DNA of 64,000 nucleotides. It comes from Fimenecus sp051881435 (GTDB lineage Bacteria; Bacillota; Clostridia; Oscillospirales; Acutalibacteraceae). The position numbers were made by a program, and so were the translations under genes. The notes under the pieces are model-generated. The model saw nothing but the letters and a program-made list of their open reading frames with translations, did no database searches and was not told the origin of the DNA. The stretch is from positions 13,652 to 77,651 of the forward strand of contig JBJEPW010000045.1 of NCBI GenBank assembly GCA_051881435.1, written 5' to 3'. Shown piece by piece: positions 24,839-33,218 of this stretch (its first letter is position 1; every line of letters begins with the position of its first letter).

Positions 24839-25744
24839 GTGTATAAGGAACTTGAATTATTCGCAAAAAATCTCGGAGCAGAGGTGCAAGCCGATGCGCC
24901 CATGAGCAAATACACAAGCTTTAAGGCAGGTGGTAATGCAAGTATCCTTATTATACCCGATTCTCTTGATACATTAAAAAGAACAGTTAACTTTTGCCGT
25001 GAAAACCATGTTAAAATGTTTGTAATAGGCAACGGTTCAAATTTGCTTGTAACCGATAAGGGATTTGACGGTGCAATTATAAAAATCGGCAATTCTCTTT
25101 CTTCAATCGAGCTTATTGATGACTGTACCGTTAAATGCGAAGCAGGTGCTTCCATGAAGGCCTTGTGTATGTTTGCGCTTGAGAATTCGTTGTCCGGCTT
25201 GGAGTTTGCTTACGGCATTCCGGGCACTCTCGGCGGCGCAGTTTATATGAACGCGGGCGCATACGGCGGTGAGATGAAGGATGTTCTTGAAAGCTGTTCA
25301 CATATTGATAATAACGGTATTTTCGGTACTTTATTAAAAGAGAACTTAAACCTCGGTTACCGACGCAGTGCATATACCGATAACGGTTTTGTAATTACAT
25401 CGGCGATTTTGAAGCTTACAAAAGGGAAAAAAGAAGATATTAAAGCCGCAATGGACGATAAGCTTATGCGCCGCCGTGAAAAACAGCCCTTGGAGTATCC
25501 CAGTGCCGGCAGTACCTTTAAGCGCCCCGATGGGTATTTTGCAGGTGCGCTTATTGAAGAATGCGGATTAAAGGGTTACTCGGTCGGCGGTGCCCAAGTA
25601 AGCGAAAAGCACGCAGGATTTGTAATAAATAAGGGCGGAGCCACAGCTTCGGATATTATTTCCCTTATTAAACATATTCAAAAAACTGTTTTTGAAAGGT
25701 ATTCAGTTATGCTTGAACCCGAAGTGAAAATTATAGGAGAGTAG
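24839..25744 (+). CDS. murB: UDP-N-acetylmuramate dehydrogenase
   Basis: A 301-residue FAD enzyme reducing enolpyruvyl-UDP-GlcNAc to UDP-MurNAc. It shows IGNGSNLLVTDKGFDG (FAD) near residue 60, GIPGTLGGAVYMNAGAYGGE near 124, YPSAGSTFKRP (catalytic Ser) near 220 and LEPEVKIIGE (catalytic Glu) at the end. This is the short type II MurB. A GTG at 24839 is preferred over the TTG at 24833, because TGAGG at 24826-24830 lies 8 bases from the former and only 2 from the latter. Confidence 0.96.
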   Translation: MYKELELFAKNLGAEVQADAPMSKYTSFKAGGNASILIIPDSLDTLKRTVNFCRENHVKMFVIGNGSNLLVTDKGFDGAIIKIGNSLSSIELIDDCTVKCEAGASMKALCMFALENSLSGLEFAYGIPGTLGGAVYMNAGAYGGEMKDVLESCSHIDNNGIFGTLLKENLNLGYRRSAYTDNGFVITSAILKLTKGKKEDIKAAMDDKLMRRREKQPLEYPSAGSTFKRPDGYFAGALIEECGLKGYSVGGAQVSEKHAGFVINKGGATASDIISLIKHIQKTVFERYSVMLEPEVKIIGE

Positions 25745-25752
25745 GTGCTGTT

Positions 25753-26613
25753 GTGCAGCTTGTCATTGTAACCGGTATGTCCGGTGCAGGAAAATCAAGA
25801 GCGATTGACAATTTGGAGGATATAGGTTTTTTCTGCGTTGACAATATGACGCCGCAGTTAATTCCTACTTTTGTAAAAATTTTAAAGGACTCCACAGAGG
25901 TTCGTGAAAAGGTTGCCATAGTTGCCGATGTGCGGCTCGGGAACTCGTTTTCAGAGTTATTTAAGGCGCTTGACGAGCTTCGTATAATGGAGTGCGAATA
26001 TAAAATCCTGTTTATTGACGCTGATAACGATGTGATTTTGCGCCGTTATCAGGAAACACGCAGAAAGCATCCGCTTTCAAGTGACGATTCTTCACAGGAG
26101 TTACTTGACATAATCATAAAAGAGCGTGAGCTTTTGAAAAAAGCGCGCAATATTGCCGATTATGTAATTGATACATCTTTGATTACTACTTCGCAGTTAA
26201 AAGAGCGAATTGCCGAGCTGTTTTTGGACGATATTTCAAACACATTAAAAATCAATGTTGTTTCTTTCGGCTTTAAATACGGTATTCCTAAGGATTCCGA
26301 TTTGGTTTTCGATGTTCGTTGCCTTCCCAATCCGTTTTATGTTCCTGAATTAAAGCATCATACAGGTCTTGAAGAGCCTGTTCGGGATTATGTAATGAAA
26401 TTTGACCAGTCAAGAGGTCTTGTTCCTAAATTACTCGATTTAATCAACTATCTTGTTCCGCTTTACAGAAGCGAAGGCAAAAGCCAGCTTACAATTTCCG
26501 TAGGCTGTACCGGTGGAAAGCACCGTTCCGTTGTGTTTGCGGAGCTTGTATATAAGGATATAAAAGAAAAAGGCTACAATGCGGCTACATATCACAGAGA
26601 TATTAACAGGTAA
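25753..26613 (+). CDS. rapZ: RNase adapter / nucleotide-binding protein RapZ (YvcJ)
   Basis: A 286-residue protein with Walker A VTGMSGAGKSRA at the N-terminus, Walker B-like FIDADNDVILRRYQETRRKHPL near residue 95, and the RapZ C-terminal domain ending VGCTGGKHRSVVFAE near residue 255. In E. coli RapZ presents GlmZ RNA to RNase E; in Firmicutes YvcJ is a nucleotide-binding protein of the envelope-sugar network. GTG start, 8 bases after murB. Its usual Firmicute partner yvcK is missing between rapZ and whiA. Confidence 0.94.
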   Translation: MQLVIVTGMSGAGKSRAIDNLEDIGFFCVDNMTPQLIPTFVKILKDSTEVREKVAIVADVRLGNSFSELFKALDELRIMECEYKILFIDADNDVILRRYQETRRKHPLSSDDSSQELLDIIIKERELLKKARNIADYVIDTSLITTSQLKERIAELFLDDISNTLKINVVSFGFKYGIPKDSDLVFDVRCLPNPFYVPELKHHTGLEEPVRDYVMKFDQSRGLVPKLLDLINYLVPLYRSEGKSQLTISVGCTGGKHRSVVFAELVYKDIKEKGYNAATYHRDINR

Positions 26614-26622
26614 GGGGTATAA

Positions 26623-27525
26623 ATGTCGTTTTCAACTCATGTAAAAAATGAAATACTGTCTTGTGAAATAACAGATGAATGTTGCCTTCACGCTTTTGCC
26701 TACGGTATGTTGCTTTTTTCAAGGGCGTTTTCCTTTTTCGATGTGTCCTTGCTGACCGAGCAGGAGGCTATTGCCGAAAAATACGAGCAGATTTTAAAAA
26801 CCGTTTGCAAAGTTTCACCCGAAGTGAATAAATCCGATGCGGGAAAAATCAAGGTCGAGGTTGTAACCGCGGCTGATAGGGAAAAGGTAATGGATACCTT
26901 CGGCTACGATAAAAAATCAAAAGTTTCTCGCTTGAATTGGAGCAATTTTGCAGGTGAGTGCTGTAAACAGGCCTTTTTGAAAGGCGCTTTTCTTACCTGC
27001 GGTACGGTGAACGACCCCAATAAAGGCTATCACCTTGAATTTGTTGTTCCGTATTTGAATTTAAGCAAGGATTTAAAGCTTTTTATAACTGATTACGACG
27101 AGCTTGATATAACGCCGAAAAGCGTTGTGAGAAATTCCAATTATGTGGTGTATTTTAAAGACAGCGAAGCGATTGAGGATTTGCTTACGGTTATGGGCGC
27201 ATATAACTCTTCTCTTGAGCTTATGGGCGTAAAAATGTATAAGGATATGCGAAATAATGTTAACCGTAAATTAAACTTTGAAAATGCTAACCTTGATAAA
27301 ACTATTGATGCTTCTTCCAGGCAGATTAACGCAATAGAGCATATAAATAACACTGTGGGGCTTTCTTATTTATCAGGTGATTTGGAAGAATTGGCACGAG
27401 TAAGGCTTGAAAATCCCGATATGTCTTTGCGTGAATTAGGCGATGCGCTTACAGTCCCCATTTCGCGGTCGGGGGTTAATCACAGACTGAAAAAGATTTG
27501 TACAATAGCGGAAGAAATAAAATAA
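26623..27525 (+). CDS. whiA: DNA-binding protein WhiA
   Basis: A 300-residue regulator. The N-terminal LAGLIDADG-like fold (CCKQAFLKGAFLTCGTVNDP near residue 107) is followed by a middle region and a C-terminal helix-turn-helix (LRELGDALTVPISRSGVNHRL near residue 272). WhiA controls sporulation septation in Streptomyces and cell division/chromosome segregation in Bacillus. Nine bases after rapZ, with AAGGGGT upstream. Confidence 0.94.
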   Translation: MSFSTHVKNEILSCEITDECCLHAFAYGMLLFSRAFSFFDVSLLTEQEAIAEKYEQILKTVCKVSPEVNKSDAGKIKVEVVTAADREKVMDTFGYDKKSKVSRLNWSNFAGECCKQAFLKGAFLTCGTVNDPNKGYHLEFVVPYLNLSKDLKLFITDYDELDITPKSVVRNSNYVVYFKDSEAIEDLLTVMGAYNSSLELMGVKMYKDMRNNVNRKLNFENANLDKTIDASSRQINAIEHINNTVGLSYLSGDLEELARVRLENPDMSLRELGDALTVPISRSGVNHRLKKICTIAEEIK

Positions 27526-27554
27526 TAAACCAAGCATTTAAGCAGGTGGAGAAT

Positions 27555-28151
27555 ATGAGAAAAAAAGAAGAAATTTCAATTTCATTCAGTGATTCGGAAA
27601 GTATTGGGGCTTCGCCGAAAAAAGCGTGGGCGTTTATATATGAATGGCTTGATTCACTTATATACGCCATAATACTCATTTTGCTTATTTTTACATTTTT
27701 GTTCAGAGTTGTGGGTGTCCACGGCCTTTCAATGTACCCAACATTAAATAACGGCGATTGGCTTACCGTGAATTCTATACCTACAAAGATAAATCAGGGC
27801 GATATTGTTGTGGTCACACAGCCTAATTCTCTTAATGAACCTCTTATTAAAAGAGTAATTGCCAAGGGCGGCGATACAATCAATATTGATTTTATAGAGC
27901 ATACCGTAACTGTGAACGGTGTAACTATGTATGAGCCGTATATTGCGGAACCCACTTCGAGAATGGGAGATTTCGTGTATCCTCTCACTGTGCCCGACGG
28001 TTGTTTGTTTGTAATGGGGGATAACCGTAACGATTCTCTGGACAGTCGTTTTAAAACTATCGGCTTTATTGATGAACGGTATGTTTTGGGCGTTGCTCAG
28101 GCAAGAATTTTTCCCTTTGGCGATTGGAAGATAAATGATAATGAACAATAA
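27555..28151 (+). CDS. lepB: Signal peptidase I (first of a tandem pair)
   Basis: A 198-residue type I signal peptidase that cleaves secretory signal peptides outside the membrane. An acidic/polar cytoplasmic start is followed by one helix (YAIILILLIFTFLFRVVGV, residues 36-56), then GLSMYPTL with the catalytic Ser, LIKRVIAKGGD with the catalytic Lys, and MGDNRNDSLDSR. GTGGAG precedes the ATG at 27555. It overlaps the second copy by 17 bases. Confidence 0.95.
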   Translation: MRKKEEISISFSDSESIGASPKKAWAFIYEWLDSLIYAIILILLIFTFLFRVVGVHGLSMYPTLNNGDWLTVNSIPTKINQGDIVVVTQPNSLNEPLIKRVIAKGGDTINIDFIEHTVTVNGVTMYEPYIAEPTSRMGDFVYPLTVPDGCLFVMGDNRNDSLDSRFKTIGFIDERYVLGVAQARIFPFGDWKINDNEQ

Positions 28152-28692
28152 CAAATTTTTAAACGCAATATACGATTTTTCCTCTGTTTTGCTTACTGCC
28201 ATATTGGCGGTAAGCGTTATATTTACCTTTGGCTTTAAAATATCGGCTGTTATCGGCAATTCGATGAAAGAAACGCTCCACAACGGTGATAATGTTGTTA
28301 TTTTAGCCGTAACCCCAAACCTTAAATACGGTGATGTTGTGGTTATATCTCAGCCGAACGGTTACGAAAAGGTTTTGATAAAGCGTGTTATTGCTGTTGG
28401 AGGTCAAACCGTAAGCTTTGACAGCACATCGGGTAAAGTGGTTGTGGACGGTGTTGCACTCGACGAGCCGTATTTAAGGTCAAATATGATTTTTACTGCG
28501 GATATGAACAAAACCTATACCGTTCCCGAGGGCTGTCTGTTCGTTATGGGTGATAACCGAAACGAGTCTGCGGACAGCCGCGATAAAAATGTCGGATTTA
28601 TCGACGAAAGGTATGTTGTGGGTAAGGTTATGTATAAATTCGGTGATAAACAGCTTTTCAACAGCGATTTTAAGGAGAGTAAAAATGCCTGA
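28135..28692 (+). CDS. lepB: Signal peptidase I (second of a tandem pair)
   Basis: A 185-residue paralogue of the preceding gene. A short start and helix (FSSVLLTAILAVSVIFTFGF) are followed by GNSMKETL (catalytic Ser), VLIKRVIAVGGQ (catalytic Lys) and MGDNRNESADSR. The substrate-binding segment between SM and the Lys differs from the first copy, which may shift cleavage preference. ATG 28135 or ATG 28141 could start it; GGAAG upstream suits both. Confidence 0.94.
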   Translation: MIMNNNKFLNAIYDFSSVLLTAILAVSVIFTFGFKISAVIGNSMKETLHNGDNVVILAVTPNLKYGDVVVISQPNGYEKVLIKRVIAVGGQTVSFDSTSGKVVVDGVALDEPYLRSNMIFTADMNKTYTVPEGCLFVMGDNRNESADSRDKNVGFIDERYVVGKVMYKFGDKQLFNSDFKESKNA

Positions 28693-29554
28693 CAGTCAAA
28701 AACAGGTCGTGCAGTGGTTCCCGGGCCATATGGCAAAAACGCGACGGCTTATTAAAGAAAGTCTGCCTCTTGTTGACGGCGTTACTGAATTATTAGACGC
28801 AAGAATACCGTACAGCAGTTCAAATCCCGAGCTCGGCGAGTTAATAAACAATAAGCCGAGAATCGTGCTGTTGAATAAGTGCGATTTAGCTGATAGAGAT
28901 ACAACCCGTCAATGGGTGGAGTATTATAAAAAAATGGGAGTTTCGGCAATTCCCGTTGACTGCCGTTCGGGCAAGGGACTTAATAGCTACATTTCAGCCG
29001 TTCGCGAGGTTTTAAAGGATAAAATCAGGCAGAACGAGGAGCGGGGAATGGCGGGAAAAGCGCTGCGAATTATGGTTGTAGGTATTCCCAATACGGGTAA
29101 ATCCTCATTTATAAACCGTATGGCGGGCTCTGCAAAAGCAAAAGTTGCCGATAAGGCGGGCGTTACCCGTCAGAATCAGTGGTTTGCTATCGGCAACGGT
29201 ATAGAATTACTCGACACTCCGGGCGTGCTTTGGCCTAAATTCGATGATCCCAAGGTGGGGGACAGGCTCGCTTTCATAGGCTCCGTAAAGGATGAAATCC
29301 TCGATAGCGAAACACTTGCCGTCCGTTTGTTGGAGGTTATGAAAAACGATTATCCCGAACGACTTGCCGAAAGATACAAGATAAACGATTTTACCGATAA
29401 AGAGCCATGGGAAGTTCTTGAAATGATCGGAAAAAAGCGCGGTATGATGATAAAGGGCGGAGAAATTGATACGGAACGAGCCTCCGTTATGCTTCTTGAT
29501 GAATATCGGGGCGGCAGGCTCGGTACAATTTCCCTTGAAAAACCGGAGAATTGA
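28685..29554 (+). CDS. rbgA: Ribosome biogenesis GTPase RbgA (YlqF)
   Basis: A 289-residue, circularly permuted GTPase needed for late 50S assembly. Motifs appear in permuted order: G4 LLNKCDLA near residue 60, then G1 GIPNTGKSSFINR near residue 128, G2/G3 DTPGVLWPK near 177, and a C-terminal RbgA domain. The N-terminus VVQWFPGHMAKTRRLI is diagnostic. It starts 8 bases inside the second lepB. Confidence 0.96.
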   Translation: MPDSQKQVVQWFPGHMAKTRRLIKESLPLVDGVTELLDARIPYSSSNPELGELINNKPRIVLLNKCDLADRDTTRQWVEYYKKMGVSAIPVDCRSGKGLNSYISAVREVLKDKIRQNEERGMAGKALRIMVVGIPNTGKSSFINRMAGSAKAKVADKAGVTRQNQWFAIGNGIELLDTPGVLWPKFDDPKVGDRLAFIGSVKDEILDSETLAVRLLEVMKNDYPERLAERYKINDFTDKEPWEVLEMIGKKRGMMIKGGEIDTERASVMLLDEYRGGRLGTISLEKPEN

Positions 29555-29556
29555 TT

Positions 29557-30162
29557 ATGGATTATTCTTATGAAGAAAAAGCCGTTGAAAAGGGCTTTAA
29601 AACCGTTTGCGGCATTGATGAGGCAGGCAGAGGTCCGTTGGCAGGTCCCGTATATGCTGCCGCCGTTATTTTGCCCTTAGGGCTTGATATTGACGGTTTG
29701 AACGATTCCAAAAAGCTTAACGAGAAAAAGCGCGAAATGCTTTTTGACGTAATTTGTGAAAAAGCCGTTGATTTTTCAATCGGTATTGCCGATGAAAAGG
29801 AAATTGACGAAATAAACATATTGAACGCAACATTTTTGGCAATGAAAAGAGCAGTTGAGGGATTAAAAGTTAAGCCTGATTATGCCTTGATTGACGGCAA
29901 CCAATATCCTCATATCGGCGGCGTTACCGAAGAAACAATCGTGAAAGGTGACGGAAAAAGTATGTCCGTTGCGGCGGCATCAATACTTGCAAAGGTGAGC
30001 CGTGACCGCTTTATGCTTGAAATTGCGGAAAAATATCCCCAATACTGTTTTGAAAAGCATAAGGGCTACGGCACAAAACTGCATTATGAAATGCTTGAAA
30101 AATACGGCATTTCTCCCGTACACCGAAAATCCTTTCTCAAAAAGCTTATCGGTGAAAAATAA
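29557..30162 (+). CDS. rnhB: Ribonuclease HII
   Basis: A 201-residue RNase removing ribonucleotides from DNA. CGIDEAGRGPLAGPV (catalytic Asp-Glu) is near residue 20, LNDSKKL near 46, PDYALIDGNQYP (catalytic Asp) near 106, and SVAAASILAKVSRDR near 136. The ATG at 29557 has GGAG at a 9-base distance; an in-frame TTG two codons earlier is less suitable. Two bases after rbgA; the two are commonly adjacent. Confidence 0.97.
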   Translation: MDYSYEEKAVEKGFKTVCGIDEAGRGPLAGPVYAAAVILPLGLDIDGLNDSKKLNEKKREMLFDVICEKAVDFSIGIADEKEIDEINILNATFLAMKRAVEGLKVKPDYALIDGNQYPHIGGVTEETIVKGDGKSMSVAAASILAKVSRDRFMLEIAEKYPQYCFEKHKGYGTKLHYEMLEKYGISPVHRKSFLKKLIGEK

Positions 30163-30527
30163 TGGACAAAGAGCTTTTGGGCTATTACGGTGAAATAATA
30201 GCCTCTCGCTATTTAAGAGAACACGGATACATAATTTTAAGCGCTCATTACAACAGCAAATTCGGTGAGATTGATTTAATTGCCGAGGATAGAAAGTACA
30301 TAGTTTTTGTTGAGGTAAAAACAAGAAGCGAGGGTATGAGGTATTCTCCTGCCGACGCGGTTGATTTTGCCAAAAGGTCGAAGATTATTTCAACTGCTCA
30401 GATGTATTTAAAGGATTACGATATGAAGCGTCAGCCTCGGTTTGATATAATCGAGGTGTATTTTAAAGACGAAAATCCCGTAAAAATCAATCATATGGAA
30501 AATGCCTTTAACGCAGAGGGCAAATAA
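30162..30527 (+). CDS. yraN: YraN family endonuclease-like protein (UPF0102)
   Basis: A 121-residue protein with the PD-(D/E)XK-like fold of UPF0102: GYYGEIIASRYLREHGY, FGEIDLIAEDRKYIVFVEVKTR near residue 40 (ordered acidic and Lys residues of the nuclease motif) and DFAKRSKIISTAQMYL. Substrate unknown; it frequently follows rnhB, as here with a 1-base overlap. The last gene of the hprK-led run. Confidence 0.93.
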   Translation: MDKELLGYYGEIIASRYLREHGYIILSAHYNSKFGEIDLIAEDRKYIVFVEVKTRSEGMRYSPADAVDFAKRSKIISTAQMYLKDYDMKRQPRFDIIEVYFKDENPVKINHMENAFNAEGK

Positions 30528-30540
30528 TTTTAAATTATAA

Positions 30541-30569
30541 TTGAAATGCATAAAAATATATGATAGAAT
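30541..30569 (+). promoter_or_regulatory. Promoter of thrC
   Basis: TTGAAA (30541-30546), 17-base spacer, TAGAAT (30564-30569). Confidence 0.7.
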
Positions 30570-30593
30570 ACCACACGAAAAGGATGTGTTTAT

Positions 30594-32087
30594 ATGTATT
30601 ATACAAGTACAAGAGATAAATCGGTTAAGGTGACTGCCGCCGAGGCAATCGCAAAAGGTATTTCCGCAGACGGCGGACTTTTCGTACCTACTGAAATACC
30701 TCAAATCACTGCCGATTTTATAAATAATCTTGTGCCTATGAGCTATATCGACCGTGCAAAAGAGGTCTTAAAGCTTTATCTTACGGATTTTACCGCTGAG
30801 GAGCTTTCAATGTGCGTTGAGGGTGCATATAAGGCGGGTAAATTCAGCTCCGAAAAAGTTGCGCCCCTTTATAAGCTTACCGATTCCGCAAATGTGCTTG
30901 AGCTTTGGAGAGGCCCTACATGTGCGTTTAAGGATATGGCTTTACAGCTTCTTCCTTATCTTTTGACAGTTTCTGCGGGGAAAACCTTAAAGGACACGGA
31001 AATTGTAATTCTTGTTGCAACTTCGGGTGATACGGGTAAGGCGGCTTTGGAAGGATTCCGCGATGTTCCCAACACAAAAATTCTCGTATTCTATCCCGTT
31101 GACGGCGTAAGCCCTATGCAAAAACTTCAAATGACAACGCAGGAGGGCTCAAATGTAAGCGTATGCGCCATCGAGGGCAACTTTGACGATGCTCAAAGCG
31201 GAGTTAAAAAGATTTTTACGGATAAAGATATCGAAAAGAAATTCAAAGAAAACGGACTTGCATTTTCTTCTGCAAACTCAATCAACTGGGGCAGACTTGT
31301 TCCTCAGATTGTGTATTATGTATCGGCATATTGCGATATGATTGCATCGGGAGAGCTTAAAAACGGCGAAGAAATGAATGTTGTAGTCCCCACAGGTAAT
31401 TTCGGCAATATTCTTGCCGCATATTATGCAAAAAGAATGGGTGTTCCCGTTAAAACTCTTGTTTGTGCATCAAATAAAAACAATGTTCTTACAGATTTCT
31501 TAACAACAGGTACATACGATAAAAACAGAGATTTCTATTGCACCACATCTCCCTCAATGGATATTTTGATTTCAAGCAACCTTGAAAGACTGCTTTTCCA
31601 TCTCTGCGGCGAAAACGATGCACAGGTAAGAGAGTGGATGACTGAGCTTTCCGAGAACGGCAAATATACCGTTACCGATGATGTTGAAAGCAAAATCAAA
31701 GAATTATTTGCGGCAGGCTGCTGTGATGATGTTGAGACAAAAGCAACCATCGGCAAGGTTTTTGCAGAGAAAAACTATCTTTGCGATACCCACACCGCCG
31801 TTGCAGTAAAGGTTTATGACGATTATAAGGCAAAAACAGGGGATGTAACGCCCACCGTAATTGCGTCCACAGCCAATCCTTATAAATTCTCTGCAAGCGT
31901 GCTCTCCGCTATAACGGACAGTATAAAAGCCGATAACGAATTTGATATGGTGGAAGAATTGTTTGAAAAATCAGGTGAACCCGTTCCCGCACAGCTTGCA
32001 ACGCTTAAAGGCAAAACACCCCGTTTTACCGGCGTATGTAAGAAAGAGGATATGAAGCAGGTTGTTTTTGATATGTTAGGTATATAA
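30594..32087 (+). CDS. thrC: Threonine synthase
   Basis: A 497-residue PLP enzyme converting O-phosphohomoserine to threonine. The PLP Lys is in PTCAFKDMALQLLPY near residue 106; VATSGDTGKAALEGF near 142 and NSINWGRLVPQIVYY near 226 are typical of the longer type II enzyme. Length fits that class. Single-gene unit with its own promoter and terminator; no homoserine genes are adjacent and no T-box leader is visible in the short 5' region. Confidence 0.96.
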   Translation: MYYTSTRDKSVKVTAAEAIAKGISADGGLFVPTEIPQITADFINNLVPMSYIDRAKEVLKLYLTDFTAEELSMCVEGAYKAGKFSSEKVAPLYKLTDSANVLELWRGPTCAFKDMALQLLPYLLTVSAGKTLKDTEIVILVATSGDTGKAALEGFRDVPNTKILVFYPVDGVSPMQKLQMTTQEGSNVSVCAIEGNFDDAQSGVKKIFTDKDIEKKFKENGLAFSSANSINWGRLVPQIVYYVSAYCDMIASGELKNGEEMNVVVPTGNFGNILAAYYAKRMGVPVKTLVCASNKNNVLTDFLTTGTYDKNRDFYCTTSPSMDILISSNLERLLFHLCGENDAQVREWMTELSENGKYTVTDDVESKIKELFAAGCCDDVETKATIGKVFAEKNYLCDTHTAVAVKVYDDYKAKTGDVTPTVIASTANPYKFSASVLSAITDSIKADNEFDMVEELFEKSGEPVPAQLATLKGKTPRFTGVCKKEDMKQVVFDMLGI

Positions 32088-32104
32088 GCCCTGTTAAAAA
32101 AATT

Positions 32105-32146
32105 GCGGAAACCGGGCGATGTCAAATCGTACGGTTTCCGCTTTTT
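32105..32146. terminator. Bidirectional terminator between thrC and the DUF1540 gene
   Basis: GCGGAAACC (32105-32113) pairs with GGTTTCCGC (32133-32141), with inner CGAT/ATCG. T runs follow on each strand. Confidence 0.88.
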
Positions 32147-32151
32147 ACTGC

Positions 32152-32325
32152 TTAGCGGCAGTTCTTGGCATCAGCCTTCATCTGAAAGGTTGCGCATCTT
32201 GTGTCGTCACATGTGCAAGCGTCATGTGTGCCGACCTTGATTCCGTTTGCGGTGCAGTTCATATTACCGTCATTGTAAGTGCAATGGCATGCGTCGCAAG
32301 TAATGTTGTTGTTCTTTGTTTCCAT
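32152..32325 (-). CDS. DUF1540 domain protein, Cys-rich (57 aa)
   Basis: A 57-residue protein read from the complement of 32325. It has eight Cys: TCDACHCTYNDG, NCTANGIKVG, ACTCDDTRC and a final NCR. The CxxCxYNDG...C..N.I.VG pattern is that of DUF1540 proteins of Clostridia, small metal-binding-like proteins of unknown function. AAAGGAGG precedes the ATG. It lies between thrC (convergent) and the phosphoesterase gene (divergent). Confidence 0.85.
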   Translation of the reverse strand: METKNNNITCDACHCTYNDGNMNCTANGIKVGTHDACTCDDTRCATFQMKADAKNCR

Positions 32326-32393
32326 TTCTACATACCTCCTTTCATTATATTGTTTGAAAAGAACGGCGTGTTATTCATAGGAGATATTGTTTT

Positions 32394-33086
32394 ATGTCAG
32401 TTTTTGTAATCGGAGATACACATCTTTCCTTCTCAACCGATAAACCCATGAATGTGTTTAAAGGCTGGGACGATTACATATACCGTCTTGAAAACAATTG
32501 GCAAAGGCTTGTCTCGGAAAACGATACGGTAATAATCTGCGGAGATATTTCCTGGGCTATGAGTCTTAATGAAGCGGAAAAGGATTTTGAATTTCTCAAC
32601 CGCCTGAACGGTACAAAGATTATTTTAAAAGGTAATCACGATTATTGGTGGAATACCGCTTCAAAAATGGAAACTTTTTTTAAAGAAAAAGGCTTTGACA
32701 CATTAAAAATACTTCATAATAATGCATTTAAAGCCGAAGGCATTTCCGTTGCAGGTTCACGCGGTTGGTTTTTTGACGCAGAAAAGGAAAATATTGACAA
32801 AGTAATGGCGCGAGAGTGCGGCAGAATACAGCGTTCAATTGATTGCGCAAAAGATTTGGGCGGTGAAACCGTAGTATTTTTGCATTATCCGCCTGTCAGC
32901 GAAACGAAGGATTGCGAACCCATTGTAGATGTGCTGAAAAGAAATAACATTAAACGCTGTTATTACGGTCATCTTCACGGCGGTGCGTCACTTAATGCGG
33001 TAAACGGACAAAAATACGGAATTGATTTTCGCTTAATATCTGCCGATCACCTGAATTTTTGCCCTTTGTTCATAAATCAGGATTAG
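32394..33086 (+). CDS. Metallophosphoesterase
   Basis: A 230-residue calcineurin-like phosphoesterase. Metal-binding motifs run in order: IGDTHLS at the N-terminus, ICGDISWA near residue 49, KGNHDYWW near 81, FLHYPP near 162 and YYGHLHGG near 194. Substrate not clear. TAGGAGA lies upstream. Single gene with its neighbours on unrelated functions. Confidence 0.9.
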   Translation: MSVFVIGDTHLSFSTDKPMNVFKGWDDYIYRLENNWQRLVSENDTVIICGDISWAMSLNEAEKDFEFLNRLNGTKIILKGNHDYWWNTASKMETFFKEKGFDTLKILHNNAFKAEGISVAGSRGWFFDAEKENIDKVMARECGRIQRSIDCAKDLGGETVVFLHYPPVSETKDCEPIVDVLKRNNIKRCYYGHLHGGASLNAVNGQKYGIDFRLISADHLNFCPLFINQD

Positions 33087-33143
33087 TTTTTACAAAAAAC
33101 ACCGCATTTTTTCTTAAATATGCAGAAAAACTTTGGGAAAATA

Positions 33144-33172
33144 TTGTAATTGTGTTTTTTCTGTGATATAAT
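33144..33172 (+). promoter_or_regulatory. Promoter of tig (extended -10)
   Basis: TTGTAA (33144-33149), 17-base spacer, TATAAT (33167-33172), with TGTGA leading into the -10. Confidence 0.75.
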
Positions 33173-33218
33173 AAATAGAATTTTGCAAGTAAACAATGAT
33201 ATTCAGGAGGAATATTTA

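Noticed and set aside
32119..32409. 96-codon plus-strand frame between thrC and the phosphoesterase
   Set aside because: It is antisense to the DUF1540 gene and starts inside the terminator; the minus-strand reading has a ribosome site and family pattern.
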